A stretch of DNA of 64,000 nt from CAZRHR01 sp964578885 (GTDB lineage: Bacteria > Bacteroidota > Bacteroidia > CAIKAF01), in assembly GCA_964578885.1 (NCBI GenBank), contig CAZOEO010000001.1, positions 228,524 to 292,523 on the forward strand. The letters run 5' to 3'. The number at the start of each line of letters is the position of its first letter. Positions within the stretch are counted from its first letter, which is position 1. Below are positions 43,665 through 52,813 of this stretch, piece after piece. The notes beneath the pieces are model-generated. The model did not search any database. It was given only the letters and a program-made list of their open reading frames with translations, and had not been told where the DNA came from. A program made the position numbers and the translations under genes.

Positions 43665-44288
43665 TCATTCTCCAAAAGGAAAAGGTGAAGTGTCTTCAGA
43701 CAAAGTATCTGCATCGTCGTCCCATAGGGGATCTACGGTCAAATCTAAGGATTCGCCTTTGGGCAATTTGGTTCCGGATTTTACCGGTTTGCCTTGATAA
43801 AGAACTTCTACCACAGGAGGATTTCTGTCGGTTTTGGGCGGTGAACCATCTGTGGTGCGTACCCTTCGGATACGAAAACCAATGGCTTCCAATTCTGCCC
43901 TTGCAATGTTCAGCGACGTGTTTCCCAGCTCAGGAATGATGACCAAAGGTGGTCCCATAGCCCTGACGGAGACATAAATTTTTCTTCCGTCTTTTACCTC
44001 TCGTCCTCCTTTGGGTTGTTGGTCTGCAATATGTCCTGGATTTACAAAATTCAGAGAATCCGGCAACTCAAAAATCGTATCGGTCACTACTAGGAGTAGT
44101 CCGGCATCGTCCAAAAGTTGTTGTGCTTCTTCTGTGCTTCGTCCCACCAGCATGGGTACAGGCTGTGTGTCGCCATGGCGGGTATACCAGGAGAACAACT
44201 GAAAAGTGAGAAAACTCAACAGGCCCATCGAAAGAAGCGCTCCTGCTACATTTAGCCAAAAATTGCGCCCGAATAAATTACCTTTCAT
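43665..44288 (-). CDS. Membrane-anchored PASTA-domain protein
   Basis: A 207-residue protein with a short cytoplasmic N terminus, one membrane segment (about residues 10-33: LNVAGALLSMGLLSFLTFQL) and two PASTA modules (about 38-105, PMLVGRSTEEAQQLLDDAGL; about 112-185, VIIPELGNTSLNIARAELEA). The tail is acidic (DPLWDDDADTLSEDTS). PASTA domains often bind peptidoglycan or beta-lactams, but no kinase or penicillin-binding domain is attached. A TACCTTTG promoter-like octamer lies on the minus strand at 44300-44307. It heads the PASTA-T9SS-RluD run. Confidence 0.85.
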   Translation of the reverse strand: MKGNLFGRNFWLNVAGALLSMGLLSFLTFQLFSWYTRHGDTQPVPMLVGRSTEEAQQLLDDAGLLLVVTDTIFELPDSLNFVNPGHIADQQPKGGREVKDGRKIYVSVRAMGPPLVIIPELGNTSLNIARAELEAIGFRIRRVRTTDGSPPKTDRNPPVVEVLYQGKPVKSGTKLPKGESLDLTVDPLWDDDADTLSEDTSPFPFGE

Positions 44289-44299
44289 ATGCTATAGGC

Positions 44300-44307
44300 C
44301 AAAGGTA
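44300..44307 (-). promoter_or_regulatory. Bacteroidota -7 promoter element TACCTTTG before the PASTA gene
   Basis: On the minus strand TACCTTTG matches TAnnTTTG and lies 11 nt upstream of the ATG at 44288, between this gene and the trkA-like stop. No clear -33 element. Confidence 0.4.
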
Positions 44308-44315
44308 CAACCTTT

Positions 44316-45011
44316 TTACTGGTTTATCTCGATAAAACGCTGAATGTCCTTGGTGGTTCCAAACACCAGAATGGTGTCTGTTTCCAAAATTATGGTGTCC
44401 GAAGTGGGCACGCCAATGATATGTTCTTCCCGAACAATTTGTCCGCGGCGTTCTTCGGTGGTTTCTCTTTTCAAGGTAATGAGATTGAGGCGATACCGGT
44501 TTCTCAGGTTGATGTCGCCCAAGGTGCGGTTGGCAATGCCCGGCGGGGTTTTTATTTCCACAATTTCATGATCATCTGGCAAGGGGATGTATGAAATAAT
44601 GTTGGGGTTCACCAGTTTTTCTGCCACCAGCCGTCCGATTTCATCTTCCGGAGACAAGATTTCCTTCACACCAATTTTTTCCAGAATCATGCGCTGGTGG
44701 CGTCCTTCTGCACGTGCGATAATTCGTTTTACGCCCATTTCCATGAGCAAAACCACGGTGAGCAATAAAGCATCGAAATCTTCTCCAATGGCCACAATCA
44801 CCGCGTCCATATCGTCGATGTTTTGGGCTTTCAAGGCGCGCTGGTCGGTGGCATCCATGGTAACACCATAAGCCACATCGGCCGAAACGGCTTCGATATG
44901 TCCTTCATTGTTGTCGATGGCCAGCACTTCCGCACCTCTGCGACTTAACTCCCGTGCAATGGAAGTTCCGAATTGTCCTAAGCCAATTACGGCAAACCTA
45001 GATTGGGTCAT
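44316..45011 (-). CDS. TrkA/KtrA-family potassium uptake regulatory subunit
   Basis: A 231-residue cytoplasmic RCK protein that gates a TrkH/KtrB-type potassium channel. Residues 1-125 are the TrkA-N Rossmann domain (FAVIGLGQFGTSIARELSR with the GxGxxG motif; Asp in VLAIDNN; IVAIGEDFDALLLTV). Residues about 145-231 are TrkA-C (EIKTPPGIANRTLGDINLRN; IILETDTILVFG). The single-domain-pair length matches KtrA rather than the doubled TrkA. No channel subunit gene is in the window, so its partner is elsewhere. A minus-strand TATCTTCG at 45034-45041 may be its -7 element. Confidence 0.9.
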   Translation of the reverse strand: MTQSRFAVIGLGQFGTSIARELSRRGAEVLAIDNNEGHIEAVSADVAYGVTMDATDQRALKAQNIDDMDAVIVAIGEDFDALLLTVVLLMEMGVKRIIARAEGRHQRMILEKIGVKEILSPEDEIGRLVAEKLVNPNIISYIPLPDDHEIVEIKTPPGIANRTLGDINLRNRYRLNLITLKRETTEERRGQIVREEHIIGVPTSDTIILETDTILVFGTTKDIQRFIEINQ

Positions 45012-45163
45012 GGATTTTCTTTCTAACGCTTTTGCGAAGATACAAGACCTGTTGGTTTACCTTTCATAGAAACTCAAAATTCAAATCTGATGTGGCGAAA
45101 GATGGGGTTTTCCTTTTGATAAATTTCCAACCATGGCTTTCCGTTTTTTTGTTCCTTTGTGCC

Positions 45164-46435
45164 ATGGCAAAAACCTCCAGAAACAGCATGTTCGGTCGCA
45201 TCGACTGGGTCATGGTATTGCTGTATCTGGTGCTTACGACCATTGGCTGGCTTCACATTTGGTCGGCTTCCTTTTTGGAAGACGCTCCCTCTCCTTTTAG
45301 CATGGCCAACGAAGCCGGTCGCCAATTTGTCTGGATGGGCATTTCTTTTGTGGGCGCTTCACTTATTATGCTCACCGACGCTAAACTTTTTCCCGCGATT
45401 CGATGGATTTTATGGGGATTGTCTATGGTGTTGCTGGCTTCGGTTCTGGTGATCGGCCAGGATGTGGCTGGGAACAAAAGTTGGATCGTGATTTCGGGAA
45501 ACATCAAAATTCAACCTTCTGAATTTGCCAAATACACCACTGCGCTGATTTTATCCGGATATATCGGGCGGCAGGAATTCAATGGGAAACGTTGGCAGGA
45601 TTGGGGGTGGAGTTTTCTCATCATCCTTTTTCCAGCTGTTTTTATCCTGTTGCAGGACGATTTAGGCAGTACCCTGGTGTTTTTCTCTTTTTTTCTGGCC
45701 CTTTTTAGATTCGGCCTCACCTGGTTTTGGCTGATTTTGGCCGTTATTCTTGCGGCTACTTTTATTTTGTCGCTGGTGATTGAACCTCTGTACATTGCGA
45801 TTACGGTAATGGGTCTGGCGGTGATTTCAAGACTATTTTCTCTTCGAAGTCCCTGGATTTTATGGGTTTTTACCTTGTTGATCGGGGCTTTTATTTCTGC
45901 CTTTGCTTTCACGGGGCAAATGTTGTTTTCCAAATTAAAGCCCACGCACCAGAATCGTTTGTTGGTGTTGCTGGATCCAACACGCGACCCCCGAGGTCAA
46001 GGTTGGAATGTGACCAATTCTAAAATGGCCCTGTCCGGTGGAGGCGTGGCCGGAAAAGGTTTCATGAAAGGAACATTGACGCAGTTGAAGTTTGTTCCCA
46101 AACAACATACTGACTTTATTTTCAGTGCCATTGGAGAGCAGTGGGGCTTTATGGGAACCACCGTTTTGGTGAGTCTTTTTCTCACGCTCATGGTCAAAGT
46201 GATTCTGGCTGCAGAACGGCAGAAAACGAATTTTGCCAGGGTATATGGATATTGCGTGGCCAGTGTGCTGTTTTTTCACTTTTTCATGAACATTGGCACC
46301 GCCATCGGATTGGTGCCCACGGTGGGCGTTCCTTTGCCTTTTATTTCCTACGGAGGCTCTTCATTACTTGGCTTCACCGTTTTGCTGTTCACTTTCATCC
46401 GAATGGATGCACATAACAGCATTAGTTTGCGCTAA
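45164..46435 (+). CDS. rodA: Peptidoglycan glycosyltransferase RodA
   Basis: A 423-residue integral membrane SEDS-family protein that polymerises glycan strands during cell elongation. About ten membrane segments are visible from RIDWVMVLLYLVLTTIGWLH onward. The SEDS signature region near the C terminus, IGLVPTVGVPLPFISYGGSS, is intact, as is PKQHTDFIFSAIGEQWGF, which carries the conserved catalytic-loop Asp of the family. I start at 45164 (MAKTSRNSMFGRIDW), just before the first helix; an upstream in-frame start at 45032 would add 44 poorly conserved residues overlapping the divergent trkA-like promoter. No MreBCD or PBP2 gene is adjacent here. Confidence 0.92.
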   Translation: MAKTSRNSMFGRIDWVMVLLYLVLTTIGWLHIWSASFLEDAPSPFSMANEAGRQFVWMGISFVGASLIMLTDAKLFPAIRWILWGLSMVLLASVLVIGQDVAGNKSWIVISGNIKIQPSEFAKYTTALILSGYIGRQEFNGKRWQDWGWSFLIILFPAVFILLQDDLGSTLVFFSFFLALFRFGLTWFWLILAVILAATFILSLVIEPLYIAITVMGLAVISRLFSLRSPWILWVFTLLIGAFISAFAFTGQMLFSKLKPTHQNRLLVLLDPTRDPRGQGWNVTNSKMALSGGGVAGKGFMKGTLTQLKFVPKQHTDFIFSAIGEQWGFMGTTVLVSLFLTLMVKVILAAERQKTNFARVYGYCVASVLFFHFFMNIGTAIGLVPTVGVPLPFISYGGSSLLGFTVLLFTFIRMDAHNSISLR

Positions 46436-46495
46436 AGGCCGTTAAAAAAACCTTTATAAGGTACATTTCAGGTCAATTATCCGCATATTTATGGC

Positions 46496-49300
46496 ATGAA
46501 ACAAATCGTCTTAGGGGGGCTTGCTTCCCTGTTCACTTTGGGTTTAACTGCACAAGCGGTCATGCTTGAACAAGTGCAAAGAACTTCTCCACAAGAATTA
46601 GTGATTCCTTACCAGAAATGGCAACTGCCCAATGGTCTTATTCTCTTAATTCATGAGGATCATTCCGACCCGGTGGTGCACGTAGATGTCACGTATCACG
46701 TTGGGTCTGCGCGTGAGGTGGCCGGTCGTTCGGGATTTGCACACTTTTTTGAGCATATGATGTTTCAAGGCTCCGATAATGTGGCCGATGAAGAGCATTT
46801 TAAAATTGTTACCGAATCCGGTGGAACGTTGAATGGAACCACCAACCTGGATCGGACCAATTATTTTGAAACCATGCCATCCAATCAATTGGAGACGGCC
46901 CTTTGGCTTGAAGCCGACCGAATGGGCTTTTTCCTCGATGCGGTAAATCAAAGGAAATTTGAAGTCCAGCGCGCCACGGTGAAAAATGAAAGAGGGCAGA
47001 ATTACGACAACCGCCCTTATGGTTTGGCATATGAAAAAACGGTGGAAGCCTTGTATCCTGCCGGACATCCATATTCCTGGACCACCATCGGTTATCTCGC
47101 AGATTTAGACGCTGCTACACTGGACGATTTAAAACAATTTTTCCTGAGATGGTATGGACCAAACAATGCCGTTCTTACCGTGGCCGGAGATGTAAAACCT
47201 GCGGAAGTTGTTGCGCTGGTAGAAAAGTATTTTGGCTCCATTCCACGCGGTCCGGAAGTACGCAACATGCCTCCGCAACCCGCAAAACTAAAAGCGACTC
47301 GCTTTATTTCTTACGAAGACAATATTCGCCTTCCCATGCTCAATATCACCTGGCCTACCGTAGAAGCGCGACATGCCGATGAAGCCGCTTTGGATGTACT
47401 CGCCAGTATTTTGGGCGGTGGAAAATCGTCGATTTTATACCAGCAATTCATTAAAACCCGCAAAGCCAGAACCGTACGCGCTTATCATCCGACAGCAGAA
47501 TTGGCCGGTTATTTTCAAATTTCATTGTTGGCTTTACCCGGACAATCCCTAGCTGCTCTGTATGAAGAGCTCATGGCTGCCATCGCCTCTGTGGAAAGTC
47601 GCGGTGTAACTCTGGAAGACCTGCAACGCCATAAAATTTCTGTGGAAACAGGCGAGTTAACAGAGTTGACAACTGTACGCGGGAAGGCTACAAAACTAGC
47701 CTATTATCAAACGTTTACTGGAAACGCCAACTATATTCAAAAGGATTTAAAGCGGGTGCAGGAAGTTACTGCCGCCGATGTGTTTCGTGTGTTCCAGCAG
47801 TACATCAAAGGACGTCCACATGTTGCTTTGTCGGTCGTGCCAAAGGATGGAGCCGCGCTCAAAGCAGCTCCTGACAATTATGTACATGAGATTCCGAAAT
47901 TGAATGCAGATTTATCTGAATATCAAAATCTTACTTACAATAAAGGCAAGGATAATTTTGATCGGAGTCAACGCCCCAGTCCCGGACCCGTACCAGCCGT
48001 TCAAGTCCCAAAATTCTGGACAGATACCTGGAAAAATGGCATGTCTTTCATTGGTACCTTGTATCAGGAAGCACCTGTCACGTCTATTCAAATCACTTTT
48101 CCCGGTGGACATTATGCCGATTCGCCTGAAAAGGCTGGTCGAGCACGCCTGATGGCCAGTTTGCTCAACGAAGATACCCAAAAGCGTTCCGCGGAAGATT
48201 TCGCTGATACGTTGGACATGTTGGGCTCAAGCATTCGCATTTATGCAGGTACAGAAGAAGTTACCATTGAAGTCTTTTCTTTGACCCGCAATTTGGAACC
48301 TACACTTCGTCTTTTGCAAGAAAGGTTGATGATGCCTGCTTTTAATGCCGATGATTTTACCCGAATCCAGCAACAGCAACTGGAAGATATTCGCACCCAA
48401 ACCAACAATGCAGGTGCAGTGGCGTCTAATTTGTTGCGGCAGTACATGTACCTGAGTGGCATTCATTCTTTGCCCGATTTGGGAACCGAAAACACGGTAA
48501 AAAGTCTGACGTTGGAAGACGTAAAAGCGTATTACCAAACTTGGCTGGTTCCAGGGAAAGCCCGGATTACCGTAGTTAGTTCTGCTGAACAAAAAACGGT
48601 GCAACAAGGTCTTCATTGGATGCGTAATTGGAAAGGAACACCTCCTTCCTTGCCGGGCTTTCGCACACCTGTAAGCCAGGAGCAAACACGCATTATTTTC
48701 TTTGATAAACCCGGAGCCGCTCAATCCGAAATTCGTGTGGCTTTGCCAGGACTCATGTATGATGCTACCGGCGAGTTTTTTCAGCTGAACCTGATGAACT
48801 ATCCACTGGGCGGAGCGTTCAACAGTCGTTTGAACCTCAATCTTCGTGAAAACAAAGGATATACCTATGGTGTGCGTTCTGGATTTTCCGGCAGCATGAG
48901 AACCGGTATGTTTGTGATTTCCGGCGGATTTTTGCGGGATGCCACGGATTCTACCCTGATGGAAATTTTTAAAGAGTTGGAAACTTTCGTGAACAACGGA
49001 CCTAGCCCGGAAGAAATGGTCTTCACCGTGAATGCCATCGGTCAACGGGACGCCTTGAATTATGAATCACCTTCTCAAAAAGGACGTTTTCTCGACCGCA
49101 TGTTGGAATATGACCTGAAACCCGACCATGTGGCACGACAAATGGAGTTACTTAAAAAAATGACCCAGAGTCAGTACCAGAGTTTGGCCAGAAAGTGGTT
49201 GAAAACCAGGGAGCTTTTGATTATCGTGGTGGGCGATCAGGAGAAAGTGATGCCCGGTCTGGAAAAGCTCAACCTTCCCATTGAAGTGGTCAAGCCTTAA
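46496..49300 (+). CDS. M16-family (pitrilysin-like) zinc metalloprotease
   Basis: A 934-residue exported double-length M16 peptidase. Residues 1-20 are a signal peptide (LGGLASLFTLGLTAQA). The inverted zinc motif is His83-Phe-Phe-Glu-His87, with Glu165 (ATVKNERGQNYDNRPYG) as the probable third ligand. The second half (about 500-934) is the inactive partner domain, with SEIRVALPGLMYDAT and the R-Y motif region NLNLRENKGYTYGVRSGF that binds substrate. It is likely periplasmic and degrades peptides. It stands alone, with a weak -7-like TATTTATG 2 nt before the ATG. Confidence 0.92.
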   Translation: MKQIVLGGLASLFTLGLTAQAVMLEQVQRTSPQELVIPYQKWQLPNGLILLIHEDHSDPVVHVDVTYHVGSAREVAGRSGFAHFFEHMMFQGSDNVADEEHFKIVTESGGTLNGTTNLDRTNYFETMPSNQLETALWLEADRMGFFLDAVNQRKFEVQRATVKNERGQNYDNRPYGLAYEKTVEALYPAGHPYSWTTIGYLADLDAATLDDLKQFFLRWYGPNNAVLTVAGDVKPAEVVALVEKYFGSIPRGPEVRNMPPQPAKLKATRFISYEDNIRLPMLNITWPTVEARHADEAALDVLASILGGGKSSILYQQFIKTRKARTVRAYHPTAELAGYFQISLLALPGQSLAALYEELMAAIASVESRGVTLEDLQRHKISVETGELTELTTVRGKATKLAYYQTFTGNANYIQKDLKRVQEVTAADVFRVFQQYIKGRPHVALSVVPKDGAALKAAPDNYVHEIPKLNADLSEYQNLTYNKGKDNFDRSQRPSPGPVPAVQVPKFWTDTWKNGMSFIGTLYQEAPVTSIQITFPGGHYADSPEKAGRARLMASLLNEDTQKRSAEDFADTLDMLGSSIRIYAGTEEVTIEVFSLTRNLEPTLRLLQERLMMPAFNADDFTRIQQQQLEDIRTQTNNAGAVASNLLRQYMYLSGIHSLPDLGTENTVKSLTLEDVKAYYQTWLVPGKARITVVSSAEQKTVQQGLHWMRNWKGTPPSLPGFRTPVSQEQTRIIFFDKPGAAQSEIRVALPGLMYDATGEFFQLNLMNYPLGGAFNSRLNLNLRENKGYTYGVRSGFSGSMRTGMFVISGGFLRDATDSTLMEIFKELETFVNNGPSPEEMVFTVNAIGQRDALNYESPSQKGRFLDRMLEYDLKPDHVARQMELLKKMTQSQYQSLARKWLKTRELLIIVVGDQEKVMPGLEKLNLPIEVVKP

Positions 49301-49337
49301 AAGCAGTCAAAAGTCATGTTTTTTCGGTTAAAACTGC

Positions 49338-49345
49338 TAATTTTG
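49338..49345 (+). promoter_or_regulatory. Bacteroidota -7 promoter element TAATTTTG
   Basis: TAATTTTG matches TAnnTTTG exactly, 45 nt before the bacilliredoxin ATG at 49391, leaving a normal 5' leader. The nearest TTTC is 12 nt upstream, too close for a standard -33 element. Confidence 0.4.
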
Positions 49346-49390
49346 CAAAACGAATCGTTTCTCCTTGTGAATTGAATAACACATTGACAT

Positions 49391-49801
49391 ATGTATCCTC
49401 AAGACATCGTAATACCCTGCCGTTCTGAGTTAACGGATGCAGGATTTGAATCTTTAGAGACTCCGGAATCGGTAGAGCAAGTAATTCAGCGTAAAGGCAC
49501 TACCTTGATGGTGGTGAATTCAGTATGTGGCTGTGCGGCTCGCGGTGCCCGTCCGGGGGTGATTAAATCGTTGGATTCCGGTAAAAAGCCGGATTATTTA
49601 ACCACGGTATTTGCTGGAGTAGATGGTCCTGCTGTAACGCAGGCACGTCATCATTTTGCACCCTATCCGCCTTCTTCACCAAGTATTGCTTTGTTCAAAG
49701 ATGGCCAATTGGTTCATTTTGTTGAACGGTACCAAATTGAAGGCGCCACGGATGAAATGCTTGCAGACCATTTACGTGCCGTCTATCAAGAGCTGTGTTA
49801 A
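49391..49801 (+). CDS. Bacilliredoxin (BrxA/BrxB family)
   Basis: A 136-residue thioredoxin-fold protein of the YphP/YqiW family that removes bacillithiol from, or otherwise reduces, protein thiols. The Cys-Gly-Cys active site is in VVNSVCGCAARGARPGV (about residues 39-55). PPSSPSIALFKDGQLVHFV is the family's cis-Pro and strand region. Presence implies bacillithiol-type redox chemistry in this organism, although no Bsh genes are in the window. It is followed by its own terminator. Confidence 0.93.
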   Translation: MYPQDIVIPCRSELTDAGFESLETPESVEQVIQRKGTTLMVVNSVCGCAARGARPGVIKSLDSGKKPDYLTTVFAGVDGPAVTQARHHFAPYPPSSPSIALFKDGQLVHFVERYQIEGATDEMLADHLRAVYQELC

Positions 49802-49820
49802 GTGTGTTTGTTTTGATTTG

Positions 49821-49853
49821 AAAAGGGCAGTCCTTTTGGGCTGTCCTTTTTTT
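49821..49853 (+). terminator. Intrinsic terminator after the bacilliredoxin gene
   Basis: AAAAGGGCAG (49821-49830) pairs with CTGTCCTTTT (49841-49850) around a 10-nt loop, with one G-T pair, and is followed by Ts to 49853. It lies 20 bp after the stop. Confidence 0.85.
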
Positions 49854-49899
49854 GTGCACCTAAAGCAAAAGGGGTATAATTTTTGACAACCCGGCCCTT

Positions 49900-51795
49900 A
49901 TGTTCCCTACACTTTTCCGTTTCTTTTTCCTTTTGTTTCTTCCCTTTAGTTTTGGGTTGAGTGCGGTGAACATGCTGGCACAAAGCGTTACTTACATACC
50001 TGCTCCATGGATTAGCTCCATGCCGGGGAATCATATTTCTGCATTGGCGCGGGGTTCCGGTGGTGAACTTTTGGTAGGGACCACCCAAGGCGGACTGTAT
50101 CGGCTGGCTGGTTCTCAATGGGACATTATTCCTTTGGAGTTCGCCAATTTTACCAGCCAGATTCAATGTTTACATGTAGACCAAGATGGCGTAATTTGGG
50201 TCGGAACCTCAGAGGGATTGGCCGCCATTGCTCCCCATCTTCCCATGAATAATGTGCATCAAAGCACTTTTTCCAACATACGGGAGCCTATTTTTTCTAT
50301 TGAAAAAGGCCCGTTTCAGTCGCTTTGGATCGAAGGAAAAGAAAATCATTTTCTATGGGTGAATAAACAGCTTTTTCCGATATCAGACTCCTTACTTCCT
50401 AAGGTTGTCGATGAGGTTACCCGTTTCGTGCAATCACTAAATCCATTGCATTTTACCACACGATCTTTGCCGCTTGACTCTTTGGTGCAATGGTGGAAAA
50501 GTAAAACGAATATCAGAAATAACGCAGGTTTTAAGAGATGGTTAGGTGTGCCACTGGAGCATGGTTGGTACGCGGAGGCAGCACCACAAGGCGTGTGGAT
50601 TGGCGAGGCGGCTCAGTGCGTTCCTTTTCGTTCTGGTTTTATGGTGAAATCGCCGCCGATGGTGGTTCCGACCCAAACAGAAAGGAGGAGAGAACTGGAC
50701 GCGGGTGCACCGTTTTATTCGTCGATGTTGAATCGTCTGATTCAGCCTGGCGCCTTAACGCTGTTGGAGATAGAAGGAGCTCATCATTATTATTTTAACC
50801 GAAATCAATCCATTATCCATTGTGCGCCGGGTACCACAGCACTCAAAATGAAGTTTGGCGCCATCTATCCCATGCCGGAAGGATATCATTTTCTAAACCA
50901 TCGGTTAGAAGACGATGCGGCTTTTGAAACGCATTTTTTAGATGAACCCCTTCACATAAAGGAACTTCGTCCCGGAATCCAAGCGTTGCAGGTATATTTT
51001 TTGGATTTGGATGGCAGGCGGTCGCCCTCGTATTGGTATACCCTTCAGGTTTATCCGGAATGGTATGAGACGCCCGGTTTGCAAGTTGCAGTAAGTGTTC
51101 TTTTTTTTAGCATATTGCTTTGGTTTGCAGTGGAATGGCGTATTCGGCGAGGACGAGCTCACCGGCAGGCGAAACAGCTTAGAGACCATGTTCAGGCTTT
51201 ATCCGTGGACCATATTCGTCATGTACTTCCCGCTCATTTGGTTGGCAATGCCGTACAACATTTACAGGGATTGTTGATTCAAAAAAACCACACACTCGCT
51301 TCCGCTTACATGGAGCATGTACAGGATTTGTTTCATTTTGCGTTGAATAACACCATGAGAACCATTTCACTTGCCGAAGAATTGGATTTCATCCGTTTTT
51401 ATTTTGAGGTGGAAAATCAAAGGTTAGGGTTAAAAAACAAATTGCATATTGTTGTTGAAAGCGATTTAGATACATCACGTTATCAGATTCCGGCCATGCT
51501 GACCCAACCCATTATGGAAAATGCCTTTAAATATGCCTTTTCAACGTCGCATCCGGGTCAGGTTTTTTGGGAAGTGAAAAAGCAAGGGCCACAAATCCTG
51601 CTCATTTGTACTTGTGTTTCCACACGGGTTTTGCCGGAAACAAGACTTGCCAGAGGGAAAGGTTTGTTGTTAGTAAAAGAGCAATTGGTTTGTTTTTTTC
51701 CTCCGCCCGCCAAGGTATCGGTGCATGCGCATCAGGAGGGGGATCATTCTTTTAAAACTGAGATCCTTTTTCCCTGCGTGGAGGATTCATTTTAA
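49900..51795 (+). CDS. LytS-like sensor histidine kinase with short extracytoplasmic region
   Basis: A 631-residue membrane sensor kinase. Residues 1-28 are a signal peptide. About 40-120 hold two regulator-propeller-type motifs (GGELLVGTTQGGLYRL; DGVIWVGTSEGLAAI), far fewer than a complete propeller. About 285-390 resembles a Y_Y_Y beta-sandwich (LRPGIQALQVYFLDLDG). One membrane segment spans about 396-414. The cytoplasmic part is a His_kinase (LytS) type: the phospho-acceptor box is atypical (LPAHLVGNAV, candidate His446, where the consensus is NPHFIFNAL), the N box is PIMENAFKYAF and the G box ARGKGLLLVKEQL. The LytTR regulator gene follows after 94 bp and is the obvious partner. Confidence 0.83.
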   Translation: MFPTLFRFFFLLFLPFSFGLSAVNMLAQSVTYIPAPWISSMPGNHISALARGSGGELLVGTTQGGLYRLAGSQWDIIPLEFANFTSQIQCLHVDQDGVIWVGTSEGLAAIAPHLPMNNVHQSTFSNIREPIFSIEKGPFQSLWIEGKENHFLWVNKQLFPISDSLLPKVVDEVTRFVQSLNPLHFTTRSLPLDSLVQWWKSKTNIRNNAGFKRWLGVPLEHGWYAEAAPQGVWIGEAAQCVPFRSGFMVKSPPMVVPTQTERRRELDAGAPFYSSMLNRLIQPGALTLLEIEGAHHYYFNRNQSIIHCAPGTTALKMKFGAIYPMPEGYHFLNHRLEDDAAFETHFLDEPLHIKELRPGIQALQVYFLDLDGRRSPSYWYTLQVYPEWYETPGLQVAVSVLFFSILLWFAVEWRIRRGRAHRQAKQLRDHVQALSVDHIRHVLPAHLVGNAVQHLQGLLIQKNHTLASAYMEHVQDLFHFALNNTMRTISLAEELDFIRFYFEVENQRLGLKNKLHIVVESDLDTSRYQIPAMLTQPIMENAFKYAFSTSHPGQVFWEVKKQGPQILLICTCVSTRVLPETRLARGKGLLLVKEQLVCFFPPPAKVSVHAHQEGDHSFKTEILFPCVEDSF

Positions 51796-51889
51796 ATGTG
51801 ATTTCAATACGCTTACGTCCTAAAAGGCTGCGTTAATCAATTCTTGCACACCTCATACATTGAACTTTTAACTTCGTTGCAAATCCACC

Positions 51890-52642
51890 ATGAAATATAA
51901 AGCCATCCTCATTGAAGATGATCCAAGCACTCGATTGGTCATTGAAAAAGGTCTGAAGGACATTCAGGCGCCCATCGAGCTTGTCGGCACCTATGGTGGC
52001 TTAGAAGAAGCCATGGTTCCGCTAGCTAGTCAGGGAGTCGATTTGGTTTTTCTGGACATAGAATTGGGACATGGCATTTCCGGTTTTGATTTATTTAAGG
52101 CCTTTCCCCGGCCGTATTTTGAAATTATTTTTGTGACCGGGCACCAGCAACATGCGTTGAAGGCCATTCAGTATGCTTGTTTGGATTTTTTGGTAAAGCC
52201 CATTACCACCAATACTTTATCGCAGGCCTTACGGAGACTTTACGAGCGAAAGCAGCCCTTTATTTATCAGGAAAGGATTGCCTTGCTGTTACAGAACATT
52301 GCGGCTGATCCCAATCAATTGCATAAGATGGCTTTACCAAGCAAAGATGGGTATTTTATGCAGCCTTTGGCGACCATTTCCTATTTTAAAGCAGATGGAA
52401 ATTATGCCAATATGTACACGTTGCAGCAACGAAATCCTGTATTTGTGGGCTATGGTCTTGGGCAATTGGAACAACTCTTGCCTTCCACTTTTTTCAGGGC
52501 ACATCGTTCGTATTTGGTGCATTTGAATCATGTGCAGGAAATACGAAAATCCACTTACCAGTTGATTATGGATGATGGCACGGTACTGGATGTAAGCCAG
52601 CGGAGTTTGCCCATATTGCTGGAAAAAGTGCGATCATTTTAG
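51890..52642 (+). CDS. LytTR-family response regulator
   Basis: A 250-residue two-component regulator. Residues 1-120 are a receiver domain with the acidic pair in LIEDDPS, phospho-acceptor Asp56 (LVFLDIELG), Thr83 and Lys103 (FLVKPIT). Residues about 145-250 are a LytTR DNA-binding domain (ISYFKADGNYANMYTL; FFRAHRSYLVHLNHVQEIRK). It pairs with the sensor kinase directly upstream. A TAACTTCG octamer at 51869-51876 resembles a -7 element, so it may also have its own promoter. A strong terminator follows. Confidence 0.93.
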   Translation: MKYKAILIEDDPSTRLVIEKGLKDIQAPIELVGTYGGLEEAMVPLASQGVDLVFLDIELGHGISGFDLFKAFPRPYFEIIFVTGHQQHALKAIQYACLDFLVKPITTNTLSQALRRLYERKQPFIYQERIALLLQNIAADPNQLHKMALPSKDGYFMQPLATISYFKADGNYANMYTLQQRNPVFVGYGLGQLEQLLPSTFFRAHRSYLVHLNHVQEIRKSTYQLIMDDGTVLDVSQRSLPILLEKVRSF

Positions 52643-52687
52643 GTGTTTTTATTCATTTTTCTCTTAGTTTCCTCATCCATCCATGTG

Positions 52688-52710
52688 GCCCATCTCCGGA
52701 TGGGCTTTTT
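52688..52710 (+). terminator. Strong intrinsic terminator after the LytTR regulator gene
   Basis: GCCCATC (52688-52694) pairs perfectly with GATGGGC (52699-52705) around a TCCG tetraloop, followed by TTTTT (52706-52710). It lies 45 bp after the stop codon. Confidence 0.92.
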
Positions 52711-52813
52711 GCTTTTCCCGCACTTAAAGGGCGGAAAACTTAGCTTTAAATGCGAAAAACCTCACTCATCCAATTTATTCTGAAGCAGCCCTTTCATTAT
52801 GGATTTTTGCCTT

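Noticed and set aside
45032..45163. Upstream in-frame extension of rodA
   Set aside because: The added 44 residues do not resemble a RodA N terminus and overlap the trkA-like promoter region; the ATG at 45164 sits just before the first membrane helix.
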